Assembly: GCF_033115175.1 (NCBI RefSeq)
Contig: NC_084837.1
Coordinates: 25,436,266 to 25,500,265, forward strand
DNA: 64,000 nucleotides
Origin: Lepus europaeus
Lineage: Eukaryota; Chordata; Mammalia; Lagomorpha; Leporidae
Reading direction: 5' to 3'
Both the position numbers and the translations under genes were made by a program. Of the stretch, positions 44,201 to 47,582 are shown one piece after another. Under the pieces are notes generated by a model. The model made no database searches. It was not told the DNA's origin and was given only the letters and a program-made list of their open reading frames with translations. The number at the start of each line of letters is the position of its first letter. Positions within the stretch are counted from its first letter, which is position 1.

Positions 44201-46096
44201 GTCAGAGGCCTTTCTCTCAGGGACTTGCATACTCCCCCGACTTCCCCCAGAGATTTCTCCTTCATCAGTTCCCCCCTTGTCTACAGTGGCTCACTACTCT
44301 CTTCCACTGTGTGCACTAAAAAGCTACTTTCTTCATACCATTGCCTTGTTTCACTTAGTTTCTTACTTAATTTTAAGTTGTATATCTTAACCAAAGTGTT
44401 TGTGTCAATTTTAAAAGTGGCAAAAATGTTGTTTTGTTGCCTAAATACAGATTCTTTGTTCAAAAAGAAAACTTAAGTATCTCAAAATATTAGTAGTTAA
44501 TTCTGGGCAATTATGAGTAATTCTGTTTTCTCTTTCTAGTCTTCTGTAATACACATAAATCATATAAAGTATATATATATATTTTTTTAAAGATTGTATT
44601 TATTTGAGAGGAAGAGTTACAGACAGTGAGAGGGAGAGACAGAGAGAAAGTTCTTCTGTCCGCTGGTTTACTCCCCAAATGACTGCAACAGTCGGAGCTG
44701 CGCCAATCTGAAGCCAGGAGCCAGGTGCTTCTTCCTGGTCTCCCACACGAGTGCAGGGGCCCAAGCACTTGGACCATCTTCAACTGCTTTCCCAGGCCAC
44801 AGCAGAGACCTGGATTGGAAGAGGAGCAACCAGGACTAGAACTGGCGCCCATATAGGATGCCGGTGCCGCAGGTGGAAGATTAACCTGCTGTGCCATGGC
44901 ACCGGCCCCTGCTGCTTTGTTTTCATTTAAAAAGTAGTAACATGCTAGTTGTAGAGAATTCATACACTAGAAAAACAGGAAGTCGGGGCTTGCATTCTGG
45001 CATACTGAGCCAAGCCACCATTTGTGACACCAGCTTCCCATGTATCACAGTGCCAGTTTGAGTCCTGACCACTCCACTTCCAATCCAGGTCCCTGTAATG
45101 TGCCTGAGAAGGCAGTAGATAATGGCCTAAATTCTTGGGCCCTGCCACCCATGTGGGAGACCTGGAAGGAGTTCCTGTCTCCTAACTTTGGCCTGGCCAA
45201 GGCTTGGCTGTTGTAGTCATTTGGGGAGTGAACCAGTGAGTGAAAGACTTTCTCTCTCCATTCCCCTCTTTTCTCCTGTCTCTTTGCCTTTCAAATAATT
45301 TTTTTTAAAAAAAAGCTTTTTAAAAAAGAAAAATATGAAGTATGTATATTAGTTCTCTTCCCATTCCTCCTTCTAATTTTTTTTCTCTACGTGTGTGTGT
45401 GTGTGTGTATCTATATCTATATAGGGATATATAGAGATATATATGTTTATTTATTCCCAAATGCCTCTACCCTACAAATAAAATGTCCTAGTTTGGTACC
45501 TGATTTTCTCTCTTGCTATTAGTCCTTTGATTGACTCTTTCCCTGCCTTTTTTGTTCCAGGAACAGGGAGAGGGCCTCATTTCATACCTTTTGTAAAAAG
45601 AGTTAAATTCAAGCTTTGTTAAAAGAGTTAAATTGAAGAACACTTTGGATAATTGTCTCTTAGAGTCCTGTTGTATTCTCATCCCTTCTTCTACCTTCTT
45701 CCTATTACTTCTACCTATTACTGTAAATGCCTAAAGCATTATACCTTTGGTTAGCATATGTAAGAGTATTTATTTTTAGTTGGAATAATATAATGAGACT
45801 ATCCTGTGATGTTTACAGTATTTAATATTCATCAATTCTTTTTCATTTGTTTTAAGCTATAAAATATAAATGAATTTGATTATGAATGTATGGTTTTTAT
45901 GTATTTTTATGATATGATCAGTGATATTCTTTCTGGTTTGGGTTAATATTTGAAGCATGAAATTTGCTTTTATTTTTAAAAAAGTTTTTTGTTTTGGTTT
46001 CATTGCAGGGTTGTCGTTTTGGAAAGTAGGCCAACAGAAAATCCTACTGCACACAGCAATCTCTACATCTTAGCAGGACACGAAAACAGTTACTAA
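2222..46096 (+). CDS. MAP4K5: MAP4K5 (KHS1), spliced, 5'-partial: last 19 coding exons
   Basis: Germinal-centre-kinase family Ser/Thr kinase, a cytoplasmic MAP4K that acts upstream of the JNK pathway. Nineteen exons with GT-AG borders join in one open frame of 532 codons plus stop (TAA 46094-46096). At about 846 residues for the human protein, this is roughly residues 315 to the end. In order, the exons give the basic post-kinase linker ([17 protein letters not shown]), a Ser/Pro-rich region with SH3-ligand motifs ([26 protein letters not shown]), and the CNH domain from about window residue 185 (MGACFSKVF onward) to the terminal [11 protein letters not shown]4K3 shares the same ending, but the linker and CNH residues (for example [21 protein letters not shown] in pieces, and [11 protein letters not shown]) fit MAP4K5 as I recall it. 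The catalytic domain lies upstream of position 1. I see no frameshift or premature stop. The longest intron in the window is 9.0 kb (2301-11318). Confidence 0.97.
2825..3062 (-). repeat. Old lagomorph SINE, minus
   Basis: Shows the reverse-complement pattern of an older SINE subtype: CTGGGCTG...CAATCCAGGTCTC, TGTTGCCTCCCAGAATG and GGAACCCAGGCACTCTGATA, then the degraded head. The same subtype recurs near 8762 and 38002. Confidence 0.8.
3222..3534 (-). repeat. Lagomorph C-type SINE, minus
   Basis: Poly(T)-led reverse copy: TTTGAAAGAGTGACAGAG, CCAGGAGCCCAGAATTCCAT and the head complement GCTGTGCCACAGTGCTGGAC. Confidence 0.9.
3535..4490. other. MAP4K5 intron, no recognised feature
   Basis: AT-rich intron between a SINE and a CA microsatellite. 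I see no exon or classifiable repeat. Confidence 0.55.
4496..4526. repeat. (CA)n microsatellite
   Basis: An uninterrupted run of CA units with one CAGA break, followed by mixed CA/TG and TA-rich sequence to about 4560. Confidence 0.95.
4829..5152 (-). repeat. Lagomorph C-type SINE, minus, with target-site duplication
   Basis: Reverse copy from poly(T) and GATTTATTTATTTGAAAGTC to the head complement TACGCCATAGCACCAGCCC. It is flanked by a 16-bp direct repeat, GATTTATCCATCTTTA (4813-4828) and GATTTATCCACCTTTA (5155-5170), with one mismatch. Confidence 0.93.
5171..5983. other. MAP4K5 intron, no recognised feature
   Basis: Intronic sequence. The part from about 5725 to 5980 is less AT-rich and may be an old unclassified repeat. 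I cannot name it. Confidence 0.4.
5999..6335 (+). repeat. Young lagomorph C-type SINE with perfect 15-bp TSD
   Basis: A near-consensus copy (CCGGCGCTGCGGCTCACTAG head, GTTCTAGTCCCGGTTGGGGC box, CTGCCTGTCAAAAAAAG tail). It is flanked by AATGTGTTTCTTTGG at 5984-5998 and again at 6336-6350. Confidence 0.96.
6648..6659. repeat. Poly(C) run
   Basis: Twelve consecutive C residues, a homopolymer likely to vary in length or to be a sequencing weak spot. Confidence 0.9.
6851..7176 (+). repeat. Lagomorph C-type SINE with TSD
   Basis: Plus-orientation copy with a CTCAAATAAATAAATAAAATC tail in pieces. It is flanked by AGAAAATGTGAGTG (6837-6850) and AGAAAATGTGAATG (7177-7190), one mismatch. Confidence 0.94.
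7288..7612 (-). repeat. Lagomorph C-type SINE, minus
   Basis: Reverse copy from AATTAATTTATTTGAAAGGC to the head complement GCTGTGACACAATGCTGGCC. Confidence 0.9.
7613..8560. other. MAP4K5 intron, no recognised feature
   Basis: Intronic sequence with no recognisable exon or repeat, ending at a poly(T) run. Confidence 0.5.
8560..8655. repeat. Poly(T) run and (TA)n microsatellite
   Basis: About twenty T residues (8560-8579), then about 50 bp of unique sequence, then TA dinucleotides at about 8632-8655. No AATAAA complement follows the T run, so a retrocopy is not indicated here. Confidence 0.85.
8762..9018 (-). repeat. Old lagomorph SINE, minus
   Basis: Diverged reverse copy: TTTTATTTATTTGATAGAG, CAGCCAGGGCTGGGCCAGAC, TGTTGTCTCCCAGGATCTGC and a decayed head. 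Confidence 0.8.
9040..9930 (-). repeat. Old L1/HAL1-type relic, antisense
   Basis: Resembles the complement of an ancient mammalian L1 ORF1 region as I remember it. The clearest parts are the complement of 'cagatttcagcagaca...'-type sequence around GTGCTTGTCTGCTGCTGTTT (about 9620) and TGCTGTTAAGCCTATCCAGTG (9429 on). Heavily decayed, with no intact frame. Family name not assigned. Confidence 0.5.
10291..11318. other. MAP4K5 intron before exon 2
   Basis: AT-rich intron ending with acceptor ATGTTGCAG at 11310-11318. No repeat recognised. Confidence 0.55.
11319..11377 (+). CDS. MAP4K5: MAP4K5 window exon 2 (59 bp)
   Basis: Completes the Phe codon and encodes [19 protein letters not shown] (window residues 27-46). 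Acceptor TTGCAG, donor GTAAGA. Ends in phase 0. Confidence 0.96.
11378..12375. other. MAP4K5 intron, no recognised feature
   Basis: AT-rich intron of 998 bp between exons 2 and 3. I see no named repeat. Confidence 0.6.
12376..12443 (+). CDS. MAP4K5: MAP4K5 window exon 3 (68 bp)
   Basis: Encodes [18 protein letters not shown] followed by ANTGK, completed in the next exon (window residues 47 to about 69). Acceptor TTCACAG, donor GTAAGT. Confidence 0.96.
12845..13158 (+). mobile_element. Old hAT-like DNA transposon relic (non-autonomous)
   Basis: Begins GGATTGGCAAACTATGGCC and runs through GGTTTGTTGGGACACAACC, TATAGCTGCTTTCATGCC and a GGCCCCCTTACAGAGAAAG-like end. This matches, from memory, a widespread mammalian short DNA element. 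I do not assign a family name. It has no coding capacity. Confidence 0.6.
13267..13580 (+). repeat. Lagomorph C-type SINE
   Basis: Plus copy: GGGCCTGTGCTACAGCGCC head, CTTTCAAATAAATAAATAAA tail, then an (AAC)n-rich stretch at 13560-13575. Confidence 0.92.
13643..13946 (+). repeat. Lagomorph C-type SINE with 12-bp TSD
   Basis: Plus copy flanked by AAAGTTCCTGGG at 13631-13642 and 13947-13958. The head is CTGGAGCCGGCACTGTGGC and the tail ends in TAAA repeats. Confidence 0.95.
14020..14329 (+). repeat. Lagomorph C-type SINE
   Basis: Third plus-orientation SINE in about 1.1 kb. Head GACTGGCACTGTGTCGAGAT; tail CTTCTCAAATAAATAAATAA followed by poly(A). Confidence 0.92.
14672..14714 (+). CDS. MAP4K5: MAP4K5 window exon 4 (43 bp), proline-rich
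   Basis: Very short exon encoding [14 protein letters not shown] (window residues about 69-83). PPPLPPK is a class-type SH3 ligand, in keeping with the known binding of this kinase to Crk-family adaptors. Acceptor GTATTAG, donor GTGAGC. Confidence 0.95.
14715..15320. other. MAP4K5 intron, no recognised feature
   Basis: 606-bp intron ending with acceptor TTATTCTAG. No repeat recognised. Confidence 0.65.
15321..15471 (+). CDS. MAP4K5: MAP4K5 window exon 5 (151 bp)
   Basis: Encodes the Ser/Pro-rich, presumably unstructured segment from [16 protein letters not shown] through [20 protein letters not shown] (window residues 84-133). RRQSSPS resembles a basophilic-kinase or 14-3-3-type site, but that is inference only. 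Donor GTATGG. Confidence 0.95.
15511..15571. repeat. Orphan repeated segment, copy 1
   Basis: 61 bp (CTAGATACTGTGACCTGGGT... to CACTTAGCTCCTTTTCTAAA) closely repeated at 18052-18124. It lies 40 bp past the exon 5 donor. Not a SINE. Flanks do not match. Confidence 0.85.
15952..16300 (-). pseudogene. Probable retrocopied mRNA 3' end (source gene unknown)
   Basis: On the minus strand this reads as a 3' UTR: AATAAA (complement at 15981-15986), about 10 bases, then poly(A) (poly(T) at 15952-15970 on the plus strand). That signal-spacing-tail order is the mark of a processed transcript inserted by retrotransposition. I see no coding frame upstream and do not recognise the parent. The 5' limit is a guess. 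Confidence 0.5.
16415..16860 (-). repeat. L1 3' UTR fragment, minus
   Basis: Begins with the complement of an A-rich tail (TTTTTTAAATTTTATTTAAA), then GTAAATTTCATGTATTTCAT and ATACAGATTCAGGAACATAG, then C-rich CCCTACCCTACCTCCCACCC. The ATTTCATGTATTTCATATAT part is shared with the piece at 56478. The outer limit near 16860 is uncertain. Confidence 0.7.
16896..17250 (+). repeat. Lagomorph C-type SINE
   Basis: Plus copy with GGACAGGTATTGTGGCACAG head, a long CT-rich tract (about 17156-17212) and TTGCCTTTCAAATAAACAAT tail. It ends 110 bp before exon 6. Confidence 0.92.
17360..17457 (+). CDS. MAP4K5: MAP4K5 window exon 6 (98 bp)
   Basis: Encodes [19 protein letters not shown] and [14 protein letters not shown] (window residues 134-166). 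PQLPRKK is a PxxPxK-type SH3 ligand. Acceptor TCCTTAG, donor GTAGGT. Confidence 0.96.
17622..17663 (+). CDS. MAP4K5: MAP4K5 window exon 7 (42 bp)
   Basis: In-frame cassette-size exon encoding [14 protein letters not shown] (window residues 167-180). It starts and ends in phase 0, so skipping it would keep the frame. Acceptor CTCACAG, donor GTAAGG. Confidence 0.95.
18052..18124. repeat. Orphan repeated segment, copy 2
   Basis: Second copy of the segment at 15511-15571, with a 12-bp insertion relative to it (CCCTGGAAAGAA). Confidence 0.85.
18328..18658 (+). repeat. Young lagomorph C-type SINE with short TSD
   Basis: Near-consensus copy: CCGGCGCCGTGGCTTAACAG head, two GGTT-type boxes, CTCTGCCTGTCC then poly(A). 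AAATTCCT flanks it at 18320-18327 and 18659-18666. Confidence 0.95.
18915..18999 (+). CDS. MAP4K5: MAP4K5 window exon 8 (85 bp), start of CNH domain
   Basis: Encodes [18 protein letters not shown] and [10 protein letters not shown] (window residues 181-208), where the citron-homology domain begins. Acceptor AATAAG is weak in pyrimidines next to the AG. Donor GTAAAA. Confidence 0.95.
19000..19880. other. MAP4K5 intron, possible MIR scrap
   Basis: Intronic sequence. The part at about 19585-19700 (TAGGTTTGAATTCCAACCCTG, CATGTGACTCTCAG) has the look of a MIR core. The rest is unrecognised. Confidence 0.35.
19880..20640 (-). repeat. Old interspersed repeat, probably L1-class
   Basis: Resembles, from memory, a common old mammalian repeat: TTATTTGATATAATTTCAAA, GAATAAGAATCATCTCTTAC, AAATGTCCCTTAATTTGG and TGATCATTTGGTTAAACTG occur in the expected order. 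Class assignment and strand are tentative. Confidence 0.5.
20707..21027 (-). repeat. Young lagomorph C-type SINE, minus, with 11-bp TSD
   Basis: (TTTA)n tail complement at 20707-20737, GACAGGCAGAGTTAGACAGT, then the head complement GTGAGCCGCGGCGCC. TTCTGTATTGT flanks it at 20696-20706 and 21028-21038. Confidence 0.95.
21107..21463 (-). repeat. Young lagomorph C-type SINE, minus
   Basis: Long poly(T), GGACAGGCAGAGTGGACAGT, a full-length body and the head complement GAGCTGCGGCGCCGGC. It is close to consensus, hence recent. Confidence 0.95.
22116..22195 (+). CDS. MAP4K5: MAP4K5 window exon 9 (80 bp)
   Basis: Encodes [18 protein letters not shown] and ELHEATMEQ (window residues 209-235), early beta-propeller strands of the CNH domain. 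Acceptor TTTCAG, donor GTAATT. Confidence 0.96.
22491..22551 (+). CDS. MAP4K5: MAP4K5 window exon 10 (61 bp)
   Basis: Encodes [20 protein letters not shown] (window residues 236-255). A strong polypyrimidine tract precedes acceptor TTCCAG. Donor GTGTGT. Confidence 0.95.
22880..23040 (+). repeat. MIR
   Basis: Carries the conserved MIR core: GAGCAAGTCGCTCATCCTCT, CAGGGCCTCAGTTTTCTTAA, GATGAGGATGATGAGG, TGAAGATGAAATGAGG. Old mammalian tRNA-SINE. Confidence 0.85.
23370..23640 (+). repeat. Probable L1 3' UTR relic
   Basis: Contains ACATGTTTTCTCTGATTTG and TTAGTGGAGTATTAAACCTG then TGACTATAAAGTAAATTAA. The 23516-23620 part is clearly shared with 55698-55800. The L1 3' UTR assignment is from memory of lagomorph L1. 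Confidence 0.55.
23641..24627. other. MAP4K5 intron, no recognised feature
   Basis: AT-rich intron up to the poly(A) stretch in which the next SINE is inserted. Nothing identified. Confidence 0.55.
24661..24983 (+). repeat. Young lagomorph C-type SINE in an A-rich target
   Basis: Near-consensus head GCTGGCGCCGTGGCTTAACA. The A-rich string with an internal GTTT occurs on both sides (24628-24660 and about 24984-25012), which fits a duplicated target. Confidence 0.94.
25067..25181 (+). CDS. MAP4K5: MAP4K5 window exon 11 (115 bp)
   Basis: Encodes [20 protein letters not shown] and [19 protein letters not shown] (window residues about 256-293) of the CNH domain. Acceptor TTTACAG, donor GTACAG. 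It begins only 55 bases after the A-rich target of the SINE upstream. Confidence 0.96.
25315..25430 (+). mobile_element. MER5-type hAT relic
   Basis: GAGAGTCACCTGTGGAGGC, TTCTCAGGCCCTACCTCAG and ACTAAATCAGGTTGGGTGGA follow the order of the MER5A/B non-autonomous element as I recall it. Confidence 0.7.
25524..25549. repeat. (TG)n microsatellite
   Basis: TG units with one GGG interruption. Confidence 0.9.
25627..25975 (+). repeat. Lagomorph C-type SINE
   Basis: Plus copy with AGGCCAGTGTTGTGGCATAG head and a GACTTTCAAATAAATC-poly(A) tail. CTCCACTC is found on both flanks (about 25614 and 25977). Confidence 0.92.
25988..26168 (+). repeat. 5'-truncated old SINE
   Basis: Only the 3' part remains: GGGATTGAACCAGCAGATGG and CTGCCTCTCAGTAAATAAAT. 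It ends about 50 bp before exon 12. Confidence 0.8.
26220..26278 (+). CDS. MAP4K5: MAP4K5 window exon 12 (59 bp)
   Basis: Encodes [19 protein letters not shown] (window residues about 294-313) with a Cys/His cluster conserved in MAP4K CNH domains. Acceptor TTTTCAG, donor GTGAGT. Confidence 0.96.
26560..27150 (-). repeat. Probable old mammalian LTR relic
   Basis: Segments such as GGACTCAGAGAACTCACTGA, ATGCTCATGGTTACATGG and GTTCTTATTGGGACTCCG recall an old endogenous-retrovirus-like LTR. There is no coding content, and subfamily and strand are not established. The open frame of about 106 codons across it (26831-27151) looks like chance. Confidence 0.4.
27635..27745 (+). repeat. MIR fragment
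   Basis: TCAGTTTCCCTGTGTGAAAA, then CTTCCAGGGCTGCTGTAAAG and a TGGTACCTGGCCCTG end match the MIR core and 3' part. Confidence 0.6.
27780..28210. other. MAP4K5 intron, no recognised feature
   Basis: Intronic sequence without identifiable exon or repeat. Confidence 0.5.
28215..28330. mobile_element. Short inverted-repeat element (MITE-like)
   Basis: Arms at 28215-28240 (GTCTTCAAAAAGTTTATGGA...) and 28303-28330 (...CCATGAGCTTTTTAATAGTC) are near-complements around a 60-bp centre. The arms resemble those of the shorter element at 29870-29940. Confidence 0.6.
28381..28704 (+). repeat. Lagomorph C-type SINE
   Basis: Plus copy: GAGCCTGCATTGTGATGCAG head, GGGGAGTGAACCAGTGAATA block, (CTGT)n and CTGCCTGTAAAATAAATAAT tail. 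Confidence 0.9.
29070..29173 (+). CDS. MAP4K5: MAP4K5 window exon 13 (104 bp)
   Basis: Encodes [18 protein letters not shown] and [17 protein letters not shown] (window residues about 314-348), the best-conserved CNH stretch across MAP4Ks. Acceptor TTTCCAG, donor GTATAT. Confidence 0.97.
29543..29720 (+). CDS. MAP4K5: MAP4K5 window exon 14 (178 bp)
   Basis: Longest coding exon in the window: [58 protein letters not shown] (window residues 349-407). Acceptor TTTTGCAG, donor GTAAGT. Confidence 0.97.
29870..29940. mobile_element. Short inverted-repeat element, second copy
   Basis: Left arm 29870-29898 (GGTCTTCAAAATGTTCATGG...) and right arm 29913-29940 (...CACAGACTTTTTCAAATACC) are near-complements with about 14 bp between them. 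Confidence 0.55.
30079..30411 (-). repeat. Lagomorph C-type SINE, minus
   Basis: AAAGATTTGTTTATTTTATT start, full body and head complement GCTGTGCCACAGCACCAGCC. AATAGTT is found on both sides (about 30059 and 30413). Confidence 0.93.
30838..30889 (-). repeat. Severely 5'-truncated SINE
   Basis: Only the last 50 bp of a SINE, in reverse (TTTAGAGATTTATTTACTTA, GAAAGTCAGTTACACAGAGA). ATTTTATTT on both sides suggests insertion as a truncated copy. Confidence 0.75.
31169..31487 (-). repeat. Lagomorph C-type SINE, minus
   Basis: AAAATTTATTTTACTTATTT start and GCACCACAGCGCCGGGCCC head complement. CTCATAAATGTTT-like flanks occur on both sides, imperfect. Confidence 0.93.
31876..32218 (+). repeat. 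Lagomorph C-type SINE, outer member of a nested pair
   Basis: Head GGGGCTGGTGCTGTGGAACA, CTCAAATAAAATAAATAAAA tail and long poly(A). AGATATTTC lies just before it (about 31867) and again after the second SINE (about 32546). Confidence 0.94.
32219..32544 (+). repeat. Young lagomorph C-type SINE inserted in the tail of the previous one
   Basis: Starts GGCCAGCGCCGTGGCTTAAC directly at the end of the earlier element's poly(A) and ends CTGCCTGTC then poly(A). It shares the outer element's downstream flank. Confidence 0.94.
32614..32917 (+). repeat. Lagomorph C-type SINE, internally deleted head
   Basis: AAGTACAGCATTGTGCCCAG is followed directly by the mid-body (GCTGCTCCACTTGTGATTCA), then GGGGAGTGAATCAGCAGGTA and TGCCTTTCAAATAAATAAAT. 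Confidence 0.88.
32918..34270. other. MAP4K5 intron, no recognised feature
   Basis: Long stretch without recognised repeats or exons. Open frames of about 115 codons on the minus strand at 33152-33505 and 33530-33877 have no similarity I recognise and look like chance. Confidence 0.5.
34274..34597 (-). repeat. Lagomorph C-type SINE, minus
   Basis: TTTATTTATTTTAAAGGCAA start, a G-rich patch (34317-34339) and GCCACAGTGCTGGCCC head complement. It ends 66 bp before exon 15. Confidence 0.93.
34664..34732 (+). CDS. MAP4K5: MAP4K5 window exon 15 (69 bp)
   Basis: Encodes [20 protein letters not shown] and LD (window residues about 408-430). Acceptor CCCCCCAG, donor GTAAGT. Confidence 0.96.
34733..36431. 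other. MAP4K5 intron, no recognised feature
   Basis: 1.7-kb AT-rich intron with no repeat that I can name, unusual in so repeat-dense a window. Ends with acceptor TTTTTAAG. Confidence 0.55.
36432..36524 (+). CDS. MAP4K5: MAP4K5 window exon 16 (93 bp)
   Basis: Encodes [20 protein letters not shown] and [11 protein letters not shown] (window residues about 431-461). Donor GTAAGT. Confidence 0.96.
36525..37994. other. MAP4K5 intron, no recognised feature
   Basis: AT-rich intron. Nothing recognised. Confidence 0.55.
38002..38600 (-). repeat. Old SINE split by a younger one
   Basis: First part 38002-38186 (TTATTTATTTAAGAAGCAGG to CCCAGGACCTGCACTGGG), second part 38512-38600 (AGAGTTAGGAGCTGGAACCA, GATGCAGGCTTCTTAACCAT). 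The two halves join into one reverse-oriented old SINE once the inserted copy is removed. Confidence 0.85.
38187..38511 (+). repeat. Young lagomorph C-type SINE inserted in an older SINE
   Basis: Near-consensus body starting at GCGGCTCACTTGGCTAATCC (the first bases of the head are missing) and ending TCTGCTTCT then poly(A). Confidence 0.93.
38760..39088 (-). repeat. Young lagomorph C-type SINE, minus
   Basis: Poly(T), GACAGGCAGAGTGGACAGTG, full body and head complement GAGCCGCAGCACTGGCTC. CAGATTT lies on both flanks. Confidence 0.95.
39211..39512 (-). repeat. Lagomorph C-type SINE, minus, with perfect 11-bp TSD
   Basis: AAGATTTATTTATTTATTTG start and CACCACAGCACTGGCCC head complement. CCACTACATAT at 39200-39210 and 39513-39523. 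Confidence 0.96.
39842..39912 (+). CDS. MAP4K5: MAP4K5 window exon 17 (71 bp)
   Basis: Encodes [20 protein letters not shown] and KSDE (window residues about 462-485). Acceptor TTTTTCAG, donor GTAAGG. Confidence 0.97.
40365..40540 (-). repeat. MIR, minus
   Basis: CCAGGCACTTTACAACAGTT, AGCTCATTTAAGGCTCACAG and GTCATTTACCCAGAGTCACG follow the reverse-oriented MIR core. Confidence 0.85.
40798..41092 (+). repeat. Lagomorph C-type SINE
   Basis: GGGTTGGCACTGTTGGGTAT head, GGGGAGTAAACCAGTGGATG block, CTGCCTCTCAAATAAATAAA tail. ACCATAAAT on both sides (about 40783 and 41101). Confidence 0.92.
41132..41384 (+). repeat. Old SINE, plus
   Basis: GGCTTGAGTGTTTGGCACAG head, GGTTCAAGTCCCACCTCC box, and an A/T-rich tail into which the L1 that follows appears inserted. 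Confidence 0.8.
41386..42192 (-). mobile_element. Rabbit-type L1 3' UTR with 5' inversion
   Basis: 41386 to about 41828 is antisense L1 3' UTR (TTTTTAAACTTTTATTTAAT, AATTTCCAAAGTACAGC, GAGATCCTACATGGGGAG, GGAAGCCTCTTGAGTTCACC). About 41832-42190 is sense L1 sequence from just upstream (ACAGCACTCTGGCCTCAGAA, AGCCCATGAGAGTATTTCAG, GAAAGATCTCTGTGAATGAG). The 17-nt ATTTAGACAAGGCCATA at 41812-41828 and its exact complement at 42174-42190 are the same L1 position, so the two parts overlap. This is the structure expected from twin priming. No open frame. Confidence 0.85.
42490..42950. repeat. Possible unclassified old repeat
   Basis: Begins TTCCTTCAAAAACTGACCCT and GAGACAAGGACTCAAGTGCA, a pattern I associate with an old mammalian repeat without being able to name it. 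GC content rises to 42950. Overlapping open frames on both strands show no family motif. Confidence 0.3.
42985..43095 (+). repeat. MIR fragment
   Basis: AGTTACTCAGCCTCTGTGAA, GATGAGGATTATAGTTCCTG and AAGTGCATAACCCATACCAG match the MIR core and 3' part. Confidence 0.6.
43271..43326 (+). CDS. MAP4K5: MAP4K5 window exon 18 (56 bp)
   Basis: Encodes [18 protein letters not shown] and the start of an Arg codon (window residues 486-504). Acceptor TTTCATAG, donor GTAATA. Confidence 0.97.
43327..44110. other. MAP4K5 intron, no recognised feature
   Basis: Part of the last intron. No repeat recognised. Confidence 0.5.
44111..44180. repeat. (GGGA/GGGT)n and (GGAA)n purine-rich array
   Basis: GGGAGGGAGGGA at about 44113, (GGGT)5-6 at about 44137-44157, then (GGAA)5-6 to 44179, in the last MAP4K5 intron. 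Four or more spaced GGG runs make G-quadruplex formation possible. Confidence 0.9.
44580..44909 (-). repeat. Lagomorph C-type SINE, minus
   Basis: TTTAAAGATTGTATTTATTT start after a TA run (44571-44582), full body, and GTGCCATGGCACCGGCCCC head complement. Confidence 0.93.
44984..45313 (+). repeat. Lagomorph C-type SINE
   Basis: TCGGGGCTTGCATTCTGGCA head, GGGGAGTGAACCAGTGAGTG block and TTGCCTTTCAAATAATT tail. It lies 74 bp after a SINE of opposite orientation. Confidence 0.9.
45391..45445. repeat. (GT)n/(TA)n microsatellite
   Basis: GT units at 45391-45408 followed by ATCTATATCTATATAGGGAT and further TA-rich sequence. Confidence 0.9.
46009..46096 (+). CDS. MAP4K5: MAP4K5 window exon 19, last coding exon with stop
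   Basis: Completes Arg and encodes [20 protein letters not shown] then LAGHENSY, stop TAA 46094-46096 (window residues 504-532). The final LAGHENSY is shared by MAP4K3 and MAP4K5. Acceptor ATTGCAG. Confidence 0.97.
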
Positions 46097-46318
46097 GCAA
46101 CAGAAACGAATATCAAATGACAGGAAAAAGAATATAATCCATTGAAAGCAAAAGACATTTTAAGGAAATTCAGTGCTAACTTCACTATGATTTGCTTTAA
46201 CTGTCATGGGTTATATTTCAAATTATCTATATTTTAGGGTAGAATTCAGTATTTTCTGTAGCTGGAAACAGCTAGTCTTATCTCTTGCCACTGTGTGGTG
46301 GTTTTATCAAGTTTGCTT

Positions 46319-46324
46319 AATAAA
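46319..46324 (+). promoter_or_regulatory. MAP4K5: Proximal poly(A) signal, MAP4K5
   Basis: Canonical AATAAA about 225 bases after the stop codon. A GT-rich element, common downstream of used sites, is not obvious just 3' of it. Confidence 0.55.
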
Positions 46325-47157
46325 AGCTATGAGACAAATAGTCCTCAAGTTCCAAGAAACACAGTTGTTTTTTAAAAAATAATGTTTGTAACAAGGGTGC
46401 CATGGAATTTTTAGATAACTCATGTGATTATCTTCAGAGGGATAAGTTTAGTGACATTTTATCATTTTATACTATGTCTTATTCCTTCTTTAACATAATT
46501 TTATAAAGAATTTATCAAACAAGCCTTTTACTTTTACATCGGCCATTCTGTATGTTTTTGTAAAATAGAATATTTAATCCTTATTTATTAATCTCTTGCT
46601 GGAGTGGTGTAATGTATCTAACTTTTAGCAAAGGAAGGTTGCAGAGCAGCTTAAGTTTTTTTATGATGTATAAAATTTTGTTTACTTTTTAAGGGTAGTA
46701 CTTGGAGGGCTTAAGGTGTGTGTTTTGGGGTTCAACACATATATGCAATTTCATTTAACAAAAATATTTTGTAATACAATTTCATGCAGAATTGCCTTAA
46801 AATGGAGTTTTGTTTTTTCAACTACAAATAGTTGTATGGCATCATATAGAAGATAGTGATGAGGAAATATACTTGGAAGGGATATATATGTCTTGGTGTG
46901 ACTACCACGTGTATGGATTCCTGACAAGCATATAATCTACCTGTGATTTTTTTTTTATGTTAGGGATAATGCATAAGAAATTAATCTTCATATATATTAT
47001 CATCCCTAATGAAGGGGGGGAAGTATTTAACTACCCATGGTATGTATTTTACTTTTACTATGCCAGAGGGGAAACAAAGCAAGTACACATGTAATCTGGG
47101 GGTTTTCACATACTTCGGTATTCATTTTGAGTAGATTTAAGAAAAAAATAATATTTA

Positions 47158-47163
47158 AATAAA
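47158..47163 (+). promoter_or_regulatory. MAP4K5: Middle poly(A) signal, MAP4K5
   Basis: Canonical AATAAA about 1.06 kb after the stop, in sequence free of recognised repeats. Confidence 0.6.
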
Positions 47164-47409
47164 ACTGAATTCCTGATGGGATAGTATAAACAATTATTGT
47201 AAAAACCAGTATTCTAAAGATAAGGATGCAGCCATTTTTGAGGGTTTTTTTTTTTCTTTTGCTATTGTTAGTATTCAAAGTTAAAATGTTAAATTCTTCC
47301 TGTTATCTTAATGCATTTATGGAGAACAGCACTGAGATGGACAAGGGTTACCAATAGCAAATAATAGAAATTTTCTGACCAGTTACTTAAGAGAAAAACA
47401 GTATGACTA

Positions 47410-47580
47410 TCTCATTTGATCTTTAGCAGTTCTGTCAATTAAGTATTATCATCTCCATTTTTCAGCTGAGGAAATGAGGGTTTAGCAAGTTAAGAGACTT
47501 ACCCACCTCACACAGCAAGTTAGTGGTTGAGCCAGACCATGAGTCTTCTGACTCTGTTCTTTTCACTATGCAATATGCAA
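47410..47580 (-). repeat. MIR, minus, in the distal MAP4K5 3' UTR
   Basis: CTCATTTGATCTTTAGCAGT, GCTGAGGAAATGAGGGTTTA, ACTTACCCACCTCACACAGC and AGTTAGTGGTTGAGCCAGAC in reverse-MIR order. Confidence 0.88.
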
Positions 47581-47582
47581 AC

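Noticed and set aside
46009-46024. Possible one-base frameshift in the last MAP4K5 exon
   Set aside because: Rechecking the local translation on the opposite strand shows four T residues in GTTTTGG, giving an intact VVVLESR.
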